Assembly: GCA_002413075.1 (NCBI GenBank)
Contig: DHWG01000054.1
Span: 1 to 31,954 of the forward strand
Direction: 5' to 3'
Origin: Desulfosporosinus sp. UBA5188
Lineage (GTDB): Bacteria; Bacillota; Desulfitobacteriia; Desulfitobacteriales; Desulfitobacteriaceae
DNA: 31,954 nucleotides
Shown: positions 22,413 to 31,700 of the stretch, one piece after another
Layout of the letters: every line of letters starts with the position of its first letter
Numbering within the stretch: position 1 is the first letter of the stretch
Translations under genes and position numbers: made by a program
Notes under the pieces: model-generated
Seen by the model: only the letters and a program-made list of their open reading frames with translations
Database searches by the model: none
What the model was told of the DNA's origin: nothing

Positions 22413-23513
22413 TTGAGCATCCAGAGACACCCTATATGGACAAATTTAAACAGGCTTGCGGTGGTAACGACGGGTTTCATCCTGTTGAAAGTCTTTACCT
22501 ACTTTTTCCAAGACTTTTTGCCTGTTTTCGGTGCCGTTATTTCCAAAACGTTGAGCGCGTTTCTGCCATTCATTATCGCACTTTTGTTTGCCTTCTTACT
22601 TGAACCCCTTGTTGTGCGACTGATGCGAGGTGTACGAATTCGTAGAACTTATGCTACAGTACTCTCCCTCGTTTTGGCCTTTGCTGGATTGAGCCTTTTT
22701 GTTTTTTTAATCGTGGCACGTCTTTATACAGAGTTATCCGAGCTATCAGTCACGTTGCCTAATTATACGTATCTTATCGATCTCGTGACCAAGCAAGTAG
22801 AGACCGTTGAAAGGTTTGTTAATGTAAACCCACAAATTCAAAGTGCTCTGTTTGCCTCCACGGAAAGCCTTGCCAGAACGCTTCAGGAATGGGCAAAATC
22901 GGGGAGTGTCTTTTTACTGGGGATTCTGACCGCGTTACCGGGTGCGTTTATTGTTCTAGTGGTATCTATTGTCGCGACATTACTCATGAGCTCAAGCTAT
23001 CCAAATGTAAAAAACTTCATTGGTCACTTATTTCCAAACCGTTGGTATGACCATGCTCAAGCGATCAGCGCAGATTTGGGAGCCGCAATAGTAGGTTATT
23101 TGCGAGCACAAGCAATTTTAGTTACTGTCACAGCAATTTCTACCATCGGCGGCTTGCTGCTTATGGGGAATCGATATGCTGTCACGTTGGGTGTCCTGGC
23201 AGGGCTTCTGGATATAGTCCCGATTGTGGGCACTGGTATTCTTTTTGTCCCGTGGATCGTCGGACTCCTTATTATGGGGTCCCTCACAGCAGGCTTGAAA
23301 TTGTTGGTGATGTGGCTCGTTACCGTCACCGTAAGGCAGTTTCTGGAGCCCAAAGTCTTATCTAATGGCATCGGGATACACCCGCTCCCAACGCTCGTTT
23401 CAATGTACGTAGGACTTCAGCTCCTAGGGGGGATAGGCCTTATTTTGGGACCGACATTGGTTATTTGTTATGAAGCCTTACGAAAAGCTGGGGCTTTTGG
23501 TAGTAAAAAGTAA
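22413..23513 (+). CDS. AI-2E/PerM family membrane protein (UPF0118)
   Basis: A 366-residue polytopic protein of the AI-2E transporter (PerM/YdgG) family. These are membrane exporters or ion antiporters; the actual substrate varies and cannot be told here. Early helices (VVTTGFILLKVFTYFF, FLPFIIALLFAFLLEPL) precede a soluble stretch (about 115-160). C-terminal helices contain the family blocks GLLDIVPIVGTGILFVPW and ILGPTLVICYEAL, plus EPKVLSNGIGIHPL. I choose the TTG at 22413 because GAGGTGA (22401-22407) is properly spaced for it; the in-frame GTG at 22404 lies within that ribosome site. Its position between cdsA and dxr is an insertion relative to B. subtilis, where these two genes are adjacent. 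Confidence 0.88.
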   Translation: MSIQRHPIWTNLNRLAVVTTGFILLKVFTYFFQDFLPVFGAVISKTLSAFLPFIIALLFAFLLEPLVVRLMRGVRIRRTYATVLSLVLAFAGLSLFVFLIVARLYTELSELSVTLPNYTYLIDLVTKQVETVERFVNVNPQIQSALFASTESLARTLQEWAKSGSVFLLGILTALPGAFIVLVVSIVATLLMSSSYPNVKNFIGHLFPNRWYDHAQAISADLGAAIVGYLRAQAILVTVTAISTIGGLLLMGNRYAVTLGVLAGLLDIVPIVGTGILFVPWIVGLLIMGSLTAGLKLLVMWLVTVTVRQFLEPKVLSNGIGIHPLPTLVSMYVGLQLLGGIGLILGPTLVICYEALRKAGAFGSKK

Positions 23514-23557
23514 ATTAATTAAATTGAATGACTAAAAACAGGAAGAGATGATTCGCG

Positions 23558-24700
23558 TTGAAAACGCTGACACTATTGGGATCAACAGGGTCTATTGGGC
23601 GACAAACTCTAGATGTCGTCCGCCATTCAACAGAGCACCTCAAGATTCATGCCTTGGTGGCTGACAAAAGTGTTGATCTGATGGAACAACAAGCTCGGCT
23701 TTTTCTGCCGGCAACCGTTGTGATGATGGATGAGGCTGCCGCCCGCGAACTGCGTGGTCGTTTAAGGGATTTGCCCATTAAGGTCGATCAGGGTATGGCG
23801 GGAATCATTGACGCGGTCATCGCCCCACAAGTGGATACTGTTGTCACGGCAATTTCCGGTAGGATTGGCTTAGAACCCACACTTGCTGCGCTAGAAGCAG
23901 GCAAAACGATTGCCCTAGCTAATAAAGAGACATTGGTGGCAGCCGGGGACTTAGTTATGTCTACGGCAAGTAAGATGATGTGCAAGATCCTCCCAGTGGA
24001 TAGTGAGCATTCGGCAATTTTTCAGTGTTTGGAGGAAAATCCGGACACCATCGAGAAGATTATTCTTACGGCTTCAGGGGGCCCGTTTTTCGGCTGGTCT
24101 ATGGAACAATTAGCCACGGTTACCTTAGAGAAAGCCCTCAACCATCCTAATTGGGACATGGGTGCCAAGATTACGATTGACTCGGCAACGATGATGAATA
24201 AGGGACTCGAAGTCATCGAAGCGCATTATTTATTTAATAGGGAGTATGATGAGATAGAGGTTCTCATCCATCCACAAAGCGTAGTTCACTCCATGGTTGA
24301 ATACCGTGATGGGTCAGTACTCTCTCAGTTAGGTAGAGCGGATATGCGCTTGCCAATCCAGTATGCGCTCAGTTATCCAACTCGCTGGAAGAACACTTTT
24401 GAACGACTAGACCTGCGTGGGAAAACATTAACCTTCCATGAACCAGATCTGGAAGCTTTTCCGGCGCTTGGTATGGCTTACCAGGTCGGTCGACGCGGTG
24501 GAACTTTACCAGCGGTGATGAATGCTGCCAACGAAATAGCCGTTTTGGCATTTCTTCATAAGAAGGTTACCTATCTAGGAATTCAAAAAATTGTTGAAAG
24601 AGTCTGTTTTGAGCACAATGTGTTAGACAACATGGATTTGGGAAGCATACTCGATGCAGACACATGGGCACGTCGACGAGCATTAGAACTCATAGCGTAG
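23558..24700 (+). CDS. dxr: 1-deoxy-D-xylulose 5-phosphate reductoisomerase
   Basis: A 380-residue enzyme converting DXP to 2-C-methyl-D-erythritol 4-phosphate with NADPH, the first committed step of the MEP isoprenoid pathway, whose products feed uppS. The NADPH loop GSTGSIGRQTL is at 8-18. LANKETLVAAG, the metal site PVDSEHSAIF, ASGGPFFGW and the block HPNWDMGAKITIDSATMMNK are all present. The start is TTG, supported by AGGAAGAG (23540-23547) and family length; the ATG at 23548 is out of frame. Confidence 0.96.
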   Translation: MKTLTLLGSTGSIGRQTLDVVRHSTEHLKIHALVADKSVDLMEQQARLFLPATVVMMDEAAARELRGRLRDLPIKVDQGMAGIIDAVIAPQVDTVVTAISGRIGLEPTLAALEAGKTIALANKETLVAAGDLVMSTASKMMCKILPVDSEHSAIFQCLEENPDTIEKIILTASGGPFFGWSMEQLATVTLEKALNHPNWDMGAKITIDSATMMNKGLEVIEAHYLFNREYDEIEVLIHPQSVVHSMVEYRDGSVLSQLGRADMRLPIQYALSYPTRWKNTFERLDLRGKTLTFHEPDLEAFPALGMAYQVGRRGGTLPAVMNAANEIAVLAFLHKKVTYLGIQKIVERVCFEHNVLDNMDLGSILDADTWARRRALELIA

Positions 24701-24720
24701 TTTGAAAAGGGGGGGGTAAA

Positions 24721-25791
24721 GTGTTAACGACACTCGCCATCGTTTTTGTTTTTGGAAGCATGGTCATGATACATGAACTTGGTCACTATATGGTCGCAAA
24801 ATGGATTGGGGTTAAGGTGATCGAATATAGTTTCGGTTTTGGTCCGAAACTATTTGGTTATCAAGGTAAGGAAACGCTTTATGCTCTGCGAATCATTCCT
24901 TTAGGTGGGTTCGTCAAACTTCATGGTATGGATCCGGAAATTGATGAAAATGGTAAAGATGTGATTGCCCCGATCCATGATGAGCGGAGTTTTATGAATA
25001 AGCCAGTTTGGCAGCGCATGGCGGTCATTGTGGCAGGCCCGATCATGAATTTTGTTTTGGCTATCATTCTTTTTGTTGGGGTTTTTGCCTTTCTCGGGAT
25101 TCCATCTGCAGGGAACACTAATATTGTTGGATCACTTAATCCCGGAAAACCAGCTGTCACTGCGGGGCTTCAACCAGGTGATAAAATCCTAGCGGTGAAC
25201 AATCAGTCGACGTTGGATTGGACTGCCTTGACAGAAGCCATTCATTCTAAGCCAGACCAAGTGTTAAGCATAACAGTGGAACGGGCGAAGGATCAGCAAC
25301 ATCAGACAATCTCGGTCAAGACGGAAAAGGATGCACCAACGGGTAATGGTATGATTGGAATTGCCCCAGAAATCATTTATACTCATGCCTCTATTCTCCA
25401 GTCGACTCGCTATGGGTTAGAACGAACGTTTGATTTTACAAAGACTATTATGATGCTTTTGACCCAGATGATTACGGGGAAAATTCCCGCTGATGTAGGC
25501 GGTCCTGTGATGATTGCTCAGGTTATTGGCGAAGGTGCCCATCAGGGGTTAGCCAATTTATTGAGTTTAACAGGCGTCTTAAGTATTCAATTAGGTCTGA
25601 TTAACTTATTTCCCATTCCTGCACTCGATGGCAGCCGGCTTATCTTCTTATTAATCGAAGGGGTGAGGGGAAAACCACTTCAAGCAGAAAAGGAAAATAT
25701 GATTCACTTGGTCGGTTTCGTTTTGCTGATGGCGTTAATGATTGCCGTTACTTATAAAGATATCCTGCGCATTTTTGTTAAAGCAGGGTAA
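24721..25791 (+). CDS. rseP: Site-2 intramembrane zinc metalloprotease RseP/RasP
   Basis: A 356-residue membrane protease that cleaves anti-sigma factors and leftover signal peptides within the membrane. The zinc site HELGH is at 18-22 in the first helix. A PDZ domain follows at roughly 125-200 (LNPGKPAVTAGLQPGDKILA). The second active-site motif is NLFPIPALDGSR, contributing the third zinc ligand, near 296-307. FGFGPKLFGYQGKETLYALR is a typical reentrant segment. The start is GTG with a long G-run immediately upstream. Standard dxr-rseP neighbourhood. Confidence 0.95.
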   Translation: MLTTLAIVFVFGSMVMIHELGHYMVAKWIGVKVIEYSFGFGPKLFGYQGKETLYALRIIPLGGFVKLHGMDPEIDENGKDVIAPIHDERSFMNKPVWQRMAVIVAGPIMNFVLAIILFVGVFAFLGIPSAGNTNIVGSLNPGKPAVTAGLQPGDKILAVNNQSTLDWTALTEAIHSKPDQVLSITVERAKDQQHQTISVKTEKDAPTGNGMIGIAPEIIYTHASILQSTRYGLERTFDFTKTIMMLLTQMITGKIPADVGGPVMIAQVIGEGAHQGLANLLSLTGVLSIQLGLINLFPIPALDGSRLIFLLIEGVRGKPLQAEKENMIHLVGFVLLMALMIAVTYKDILRIFVKAG

Positions 25792-25823
25792 GGAATGACG
25801 GACACGCAGTGGAGGCGGTTAGT

Positions 25824-26906
25824 GTGCAAAGAAAAACGACAAAGCAGGTTACGGTTGGGCCCGTTACGATCGGTGGCGGAGCCCCAATTGTCGTACAATC
25901 AATGACCAATACGGACACACGCGAGGTACGGGCAACCTTGGAGCAGATCCACGCCTTAGCTGCGGCTGGGTGTGAAATCGTTCGTCTTGCAGTCTTAGAT
26001 GATGAGGCGGCGACAGCGTTAAAGGAGATTGCCGCTCGGAGCCCACTGCCCGTGATCGCCGACATTCATTTTGATTATCGCTTAGCAATCCGTGCAATTG
26101 AACAAGGCGTTCATGGTTTGCGTCTGAATCCCGGGAATATCGGCGCTCGTTGGAAAGTCCAAGAGGTCGTTCGGGCTGTGAAGGAAAAGCAGATCCCTAT
26201 TCGAATCGGTGTGAACGCCGGGTCACTTGAGAAAGAACTCTTAGGAAAATATGGAGGCCCGACTGCCGCAGGGATGATCGAGAGTGCCTTAGGGCATATC
26301 CACTTATTAGAGGAAGAAGGGTATCATAACATAAAGGTCTCTCTGAAAGCATCGTCGGTACCCCTAATGCTGGAGGCTTATCGCAAGATATCTGAGGTGG
26401 TCGAGTACCCGTTGCATTTAGGGGTGACGGAGGCAGGAACGGTCCGTTCAGGTGTGGTAAAGTCTGCCATAGGGATTGGGACACTGCTGGCCGAAGGAAT
26501 CGGAGATACGATTCGAGTTTCGCTCACGGGTGACCCTGTTCGAGAAATTCCTGTGGCGCTGGAAATCTTGCGTGTTCTGGGCTTAAGAGAACGCAGTGTG
26601 GAGTTAATCAGTTGTCCAACTTGTGGTCGCACGCAAGTTGATCTCGCTTTATTGGCTGAGAACGTTGAAGAACGATTAGCCCACCTCCCTGCATTGGACA
26701 AGCCCTTAAAAATTGCGGTCATGGGCTGCGCAGTTAATGGACCTGGCGAAGCCCGCGAAGCTGATTTCGGAATTGCCGGCGGCAAGGGGATGGGGATTTT
26801 GTTCCGAAAGGGAGACATTGTTGCTCGTTTTCCGGAAAATGAATTGCTCCCGGCGCTACTTCGTGAAATAGAAGACTATGTTCTTGTCCATAAGAAACTA
26901 ACTTAA
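25824..26906 (+). CDS. ispG: 4-hydroxy-3-methylbut-2-en-1-yl diphosphate synthase
   Basis: A 360-residue 4Fe-4S enzyme that reductively converts methylerythritol cyclodiphosphate to HMBPP, the penultimate MEP step. The TIM-barrel part starts VTVGPVTIGGGAPIVVQSMT; ADIHFDYRLA and LRLNPGNIG are conserved. Cluster cysteines are C264 and C267 (SCPTCGR) and C302 (CAVNGPGEA). I choose the GTG at 25824 because GGAGG (25811-25815) is correctly spaced; the in-frame GTG at 25809 would overlap it. Together with dxr and uppS it makes this locus an isoprenoid-to-cell-wall supply line. The rseP-ispG-proS order is typical of Clostridia. Confidence 0.96.
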   Translation: MQRKTTKQVTVGPVTIGGGAPIVVQSMTNTDTREVRATLEQIHALAAAGCEIVRLAVLDDEAATALKEIAARSPLPVIADIHFDYRLAIRAIEQGVHGLRLNPGNIGARWKVQEVVRAVKEKQIPIRIGVNAGSLEKELLGKYGGPTAAGMIESALGHIHLLEEEGYHNIKVSLKASSVPLMLEAYRKISEVVEYPLHLGVTEAGTVRSGVVKSAIGIGTLLAEGIGDTIRVSLTGDPVREIPVALEILRVLGLRERSVELISCPTCGRTQVDLALLAENVEERLAHLPALDKPLKIAVMGCAVNGPGEAREADFGIAGGKGMGILFRKGDIVARFPENELLPALLREIEDYVLVHKKLT

Positions 26907-26947
26907 ATGACGATAAACGCTCTTGTGAAGCGAAAGGAGTGGACAAT

Positions 26948-28672
26948 ATGCGTGTCAGCCAACTATTTAATCCTACTCTCCGAGAGGTTCCCGCTGAGGC
27001 GGAAGTGATCAGCCATCAACTCATGGTTCGGGCAGGTTTGATTCGTAAGACTGCGTCCGGGTTATACACTTATTTGCCTCTGGGATTGCGAATTTTAAAA
27101 AAGATGGAAGCCATTGTTCGCGCAGAAATGGAGGCCAAAGGCGGGCAAGAAATTCTGATGCCGATTTTGCAACCGGCTGAATTATGGAAAGAGAGTGGCC
27201 GTTGGGAGGCTTATGGGGCAGAGCTTATGCGTATCAAAGATCGTCATAATCGAGAGTTCTGCCTGGGTCCGACGCATGAGGAAATCATTACAGACCTCAT
27301 TCGGGGTGAAATTCGTTCCTATAAGCAATTGCCACTCCTTCTTTATCAAATTCAGAATAAATACCGGGATGAACGACGTCCGCGTTTTGGCTTGATGCGG
27401 GGACGGGAGTTTGTCATGAAAGACCTTTACTCGTTTGATCGGGATGAAACAGGGATGGATGAAAGTTATCAAAAAATGTACGATGCGTATTGCCGAATCT
27501 TCACGCGTTGTGGTTTAGTTTACAGGGCCGTTGAAGCAGACGCCGGTGCTATAGGTGGCACAGGTGCGACCCATGAATTTATGGTGCTAGCTAATTCCGG
27601 AGAAAATGCGGTTGTGTATTGTCCTGAGTGCAGTTATGCAGCCAATGTGGAAAAAGCGGAGTGCCATCCCCAAATTATAGAGGATGTTTCACCGGAAGGA
27701 CCACGGAAATTGGTGCCTACACCGAACGTGAAGACGATTGATGACTTGGTTGAGTTCTTAGCGGTACCGAAGACGGCACTGGTTAAATCGTTGCTTTATC
27801 AAGGTGATGAGAAATTATTATTGGTTCTAGTACGTGGAGACCGAGAAGTGAATGAAATAAAATTAAACAACGCCTTAGGCGGTTTTCTTTCTCTGCAACT
27901 TGCCTCACCAGAGGTTATCTTGACGCTTCTAGGATGCCAACCTGGCTCAGTAGGCCCCCTTGAAGTGCCTAATGAGCTGATGGTGATTGCTGATGCCGAA
28001 GTCCCTCTGATGAAGTCGGCGGTGTGCGGAGCGAATAAGGCAGATTATCACTTTGTTGATGCCGTTCCAAGTACAGAGTTTCGAATCAATAAGGTTTTCG
28101 ATTTGCGCATGATGGAAACCGGTGAAGCTTGTCCTAAATGTGGTGCCCCTCTTAAAGATGCCCGGGGGATCGAAGTGGGACAAGTGTTTAAGCTGGGGAC
28201 TAAGTATAGTAAAGCACTGGGGGCAACGTACCTGGACATCAACGGAGAAGAAAAGTTTTGTGAGATGGGTTGTTATGGGGTTGGTGTCAGTCGTTCAATC
28301 GCTGCAGCCATTGAACAAAATCATGATGATTACGGAATTATTTGGCCGATGCCCCTTGCCCCCTATCAATGTATCATTGTACCCGTCAGTACAAAAGATG
28401 CTCTCGTGGTCGAGACGGCCGTAAACCTTTATCTGGAGCTTCAACGTCTGGGTGTGGAAGTGATCCTAGATGACCGCGATGAACGCGGTGGCGTGAAATT
28501 TAAGGACGCTGATCTGGTCGGATATCCGATTAGGGTAACTCTTGGAAGTAAAACCCTGGCGAATGGCCAGGTCGAACTGAGAGAACGGAAAACGGGTGAG
28601 ACACAACTAATACTTATTAAAGAGGTTGCTCAGCAGGTAAAGGCTATTATAGAAAAAGCTCTGTTATTCTAA
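26948..28672 (+). CDS. proS: Prolyl-tRNA synthetase
   Basis: A class II synthetase of 574 residues, the long bacterial type with a YbaK-like editing insert that hydrolyses Ala-tRNA(Pro). The N-terminal catalytic part has SGLYTYLPLGLRIL, LGPTHEEIITDL (motif 2 region) and FGLMRGREFVMKDLYSFD. The insert is at about 225-390 (VPKTALVKSLLYQG...). The C-terminal anticodon domain contains GVEVILDDRDERGGVKFKDADLVGYP. The ATG at 26948 has AAAGGAG (26933-26939) eight bases ahead. The 41-base gap after ispG contains no T-box leader, so no tRNA-sensing control is visible here. Confidence 0.97.
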   Translation: MRVSQLFNPTLREVPAEAEVISHQLMVRAGLIRKTASGLYTYLPLGLRILKKMEAIVRAEMEAKGGQEILMPILQPAELWKESGRWEAYGAELMRIKDRHNREFCLGPTHEEIITDLIRGEIRSYKQLPLLLYQIQNKYRDERRPRFGLMRGREFVMKDLYSFDRDETGMDESYQKMYDAYCRIFTRCGLVYRAVEADAGAIGGTGATHEFMVLANSGENAVVYCPECSYAANVEKAECHPQIIEDVSPEGPRKLVPTPNVKTIDDLVEFLAVPKTALVKSLLYQGDEKLLLVLVRGDREVNEIKLNNALGGFLSLQLASPEVILTLLGCQPGSVGPLEVPNELMVIADAEVPLMKSAVCGANKADYHFVDAVPSTEFRINKVFDLRMMETGEACPKCGAPLKDARGIEVGQVFKLGTKYSKALGATYLDINGEEKFCEMGCYGVGVSRSIAAAIEQNHDDYGIIWPMPLAPYQCIIVPVSTKDALVVETAVNLYLELQRLGVEVILDDRDERGGVKFKDADLVGYPIRVTLGSKTLANGQVELRERKTGETQLILIKEVAQQVKAIIEKALLF

Positions 28673-28688
28673 CTTCTCATAGTTAACT

Positions 28689-28712
28689 TTGAACTTCGAA
28701 CATCGAGTACGG
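28689..28712. repeat. TTCG-type repeat fragment (copy D) before polC
   Basis: GAACTTCGAACATCGAGTAC lies in the 55-base proS-polC gap. CGAACATCGAGT at 28697-28708 matches 20821-20832 exactly. In both places the repeat ends directly in front of a G-rich ribosome site. It is shorter than the other copies and has no clear hairpin. Confidence 0.5.
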
Positions 28713-28727
28713 TAGGGGGAAACGCAC

Positions 28728-31700
28728 ATGGCTACGAATCTTCCCTTGATGGAAGTTCCGTTCATATTAAAACTTCCTCCAGATCAAATTGGGTCTTGGC
28801 AAATGGATCTGACGGCGGTTCAAATCATTCAGGTGGAGGTCTTTCCCAAACAAGGGAGATGGGTCCTCCACCTTTCTTCGCCGTTTGAGCTGGAGGAAGC
28901 CAGTTTGACAGCTTTGGAAGCGCTACTTAGGGCGCAAGTGCCAGAGGTTAAAAAGGTTGAATGGTGTGTTGAATGTGCGGTGCAAGTCACTTCGCTAAAA
29001 TCCCTCTGTGAGGAACACTGGGCAGAGCTTGTTCAGGACATCACCACACAGCTACCTTCTATGAAAGGGTGGCTTTGCGAAGCGCGGTATATCGTGTCCG
29101 ACGATGAATTGCGGCTGTTCGTTCCTAATGCTTTAGGCATTGAATACTTTCATAGCAAACAATATATTGTTGAGAAATATTTCATGACACGTTACCACTT
29201 GAAACCAAAGCTAATCTGTGAGCTGGACACCAGCGTTGATCCCGCTTCTATAGCCCAGCAAACTGAAACACTGGAATTCGAACATTTACAGCAAATTCGT
29301 GCCTCTCAAAACAAACCTGGAGTAGAAACTGAAAAGAAACGTGTGTCTTGTTTGCTAGGAAAAGAATTTAATGGCGAGCCCGTTTCGCTACATGAGGTTC
29401 AAGACGAAGAACGACAGATTATCGTGGTGGGTCAAGTTTTTGGAATTGAGTATCGCAAGCTGAAATCCGGGAGAGTTCTGCTTACCCTAATGATCACAGA
29501 TAAAACGGATTCGATTTCAGGCAAAGTTTTTCTAGAAAAAGAGCAACAAGATCTTGACCTTAAAGACGGAGAATGGGTGAAAGTTCGGGGAAGTGTTAAA
29601 TATGACACGTATAATTCTGAACTGACTCTGATGCCGAAAGATATGGTGCGGTCATCTGCCGTGATTCGCGAGGACCATGCCAAGGAAAAACGGATTGAAC
29701 TACATTTACATACACGCATGTCAACGATGGATGGGATGACGACCGCTGATGAACTGGTGCAAAGAGCCAGCCACTGGGGTCATGAAGCCGTGGCAATTAC
29801 TGACCACGGAGTGGTGCAAGCGTTCCCAGAAGCCGTTGATGCAGGGAACAAATATGGAGTAAAGATCATCATGGGTGTTGAAGGATATTTAATTGATGAC
29901 TCCGAAGGGACTCTGCCTTTGAAACAACAGAAAAGTCGCCACATTATCCTCTTAGTTAAGAATAAAGTCGGTCTGAAGAATCTCTATCGCTTAATTACAG
30001 CGTCCCATCTTGAGTACTTTTATCGTCGCCCACGGATGCCAAAATCCCTGCTCCAAACGAATCGTGAAGGGCTGATTATCGGTTCCGCTTGTGAAGCGGG
30101 GGAACTGATCCAAGCAATTATGCGTAAGGAACCACGGGAAACGTTGAAAGAAATAGCTTCCTTCTACGATTATTTAGAAATTCAACCCATTGGCAACAAT
30201 GCCTTCTTGCTTCGCAACGGCCAAGTGCCATCTGACGAGGGGCTCCGAGAAATAAATCGGACCGTGCTCTCTCTGGGTCGCGAAATGGGTATATCAGTAG
30301 TGGCGACGGGCGACGTTCATTTTCTTGATCCTGAGGATGAGGCCTATCGACGAATTATTATGGCGGGCAAAGGGTTTAGCGATGCAGATGACCAAGCACC
30401 CTTGTTCTATAAAACCACGGAAGAAATGCTGGAAGAGTTCGCGTACCTTGGACCAGAAGAGGCCTTTGAGGTGGTTGTCCGGGCGCCTAAACGTATTAGT
30501 GATGAGATAGAAGTTCTGAAACCGTTCCCCGATGAGCTTTTCACACCCACCATACCGGGAGCGGAGGAGAAAATAGAGACGATGTCTTGGGAACGAGGTC
30601 GTGAGCTGTATGGTGACCCACTTCCTGAGGTGGTCGAAAAACGCTTAGATAAAGAGCTAAAGGCCATTATCGGTAATGGTTTCTCCGTGCTCTATTTAAT
30701 CGCGCACTTATTGGTGAAGAAATCAAATGAAGATGGTTATTACGTAGGGTCTAGAGGGTCTGTTGGATCGTCGTTGGTGGCCACGATGACAGGAATCACT
30801 GAAGTCAATCCACTACCTCCCCATTATCGTTGTGTCAATCAGGACTGTTTACATTCCATTTGGATTGACGACGGAAGTGTCGGATCAGGCGCCGATTTGA
30901 AGGATAAAGATTGTCCAAAATGTGGACAACAAATGGCCAAAGATGGTCATGATATCCCCTTTGAAACGTTCTTGGGCTTTAAAGGAGATAAAGTCCCTGA
31001 TATTGATCTGAACTTCTCGGGAGATTACCAGGGTCGAGCGCACCGCTTTACGGAAGATCTATTTGGTAAAGATAATGTCTTTAAGGCGGGGACCATTGCG
31101 ACCATCGCCGACAAGACAGCGTTTGGGTATGTCAAGAATTATCTTGATGAACGGAAACTGCAAGTTAGACCCGCTGAAATGGCGCGTTTAATCAAGGGTT
31201 GCACAGGGGTTAAGCGAACGACTGGGCAGCACCCTGGAGGGCAGATGGTTATCCCTAAAGAATGTGATGTGTTCGATTTTACCCCTTTACAGAGGCCCGC
31301 CGATGATCAGAAGTCAGATATCATCACCACCCATTTTGATTATCACTCTATTTCCGGTCGCTTAGTTAAGCTCGATATCCTAGGGCACGACGATCCAACG
31401 GCCATTAAAATGCTGGAGGATTTAACGGGTGTCGATGCCAAGGGAATTCGGTTAGATGATCCGTTGACCTTATCTTTGTTTTCTAGCCCAGAAGCATTGG
31501 GGGTAACCCCTGAAGAGATCTACTCTAAAACGGGTACCTTCGGTGTTCCTGAATTTGGCACCAAGTTTGTCCGGCAAATGCTCGAGGACATCCAACCCAA
31601 GGGCTTCTCAGACTTAGTGCGTGCTTCAGGGTGGTCCCACGGTACTGATGTCTGGATCGGTAATGCTCAAGAACTTGTTAAAGGTGGAACCGTCGACATT

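Noticed and set aside
26378..26818. 146-codon open frame on the minus strand across ispG
   Set aside because: It lies wholly opposite a well-conserved gene, its translation is low in complexity (Ser/Pro/Arg rich), and it has no ribosome site.
26907..26947. T-box or other riboswitch before proS
   Set aside because: The gap is only 41 bases and has no T-box motif or terminator.
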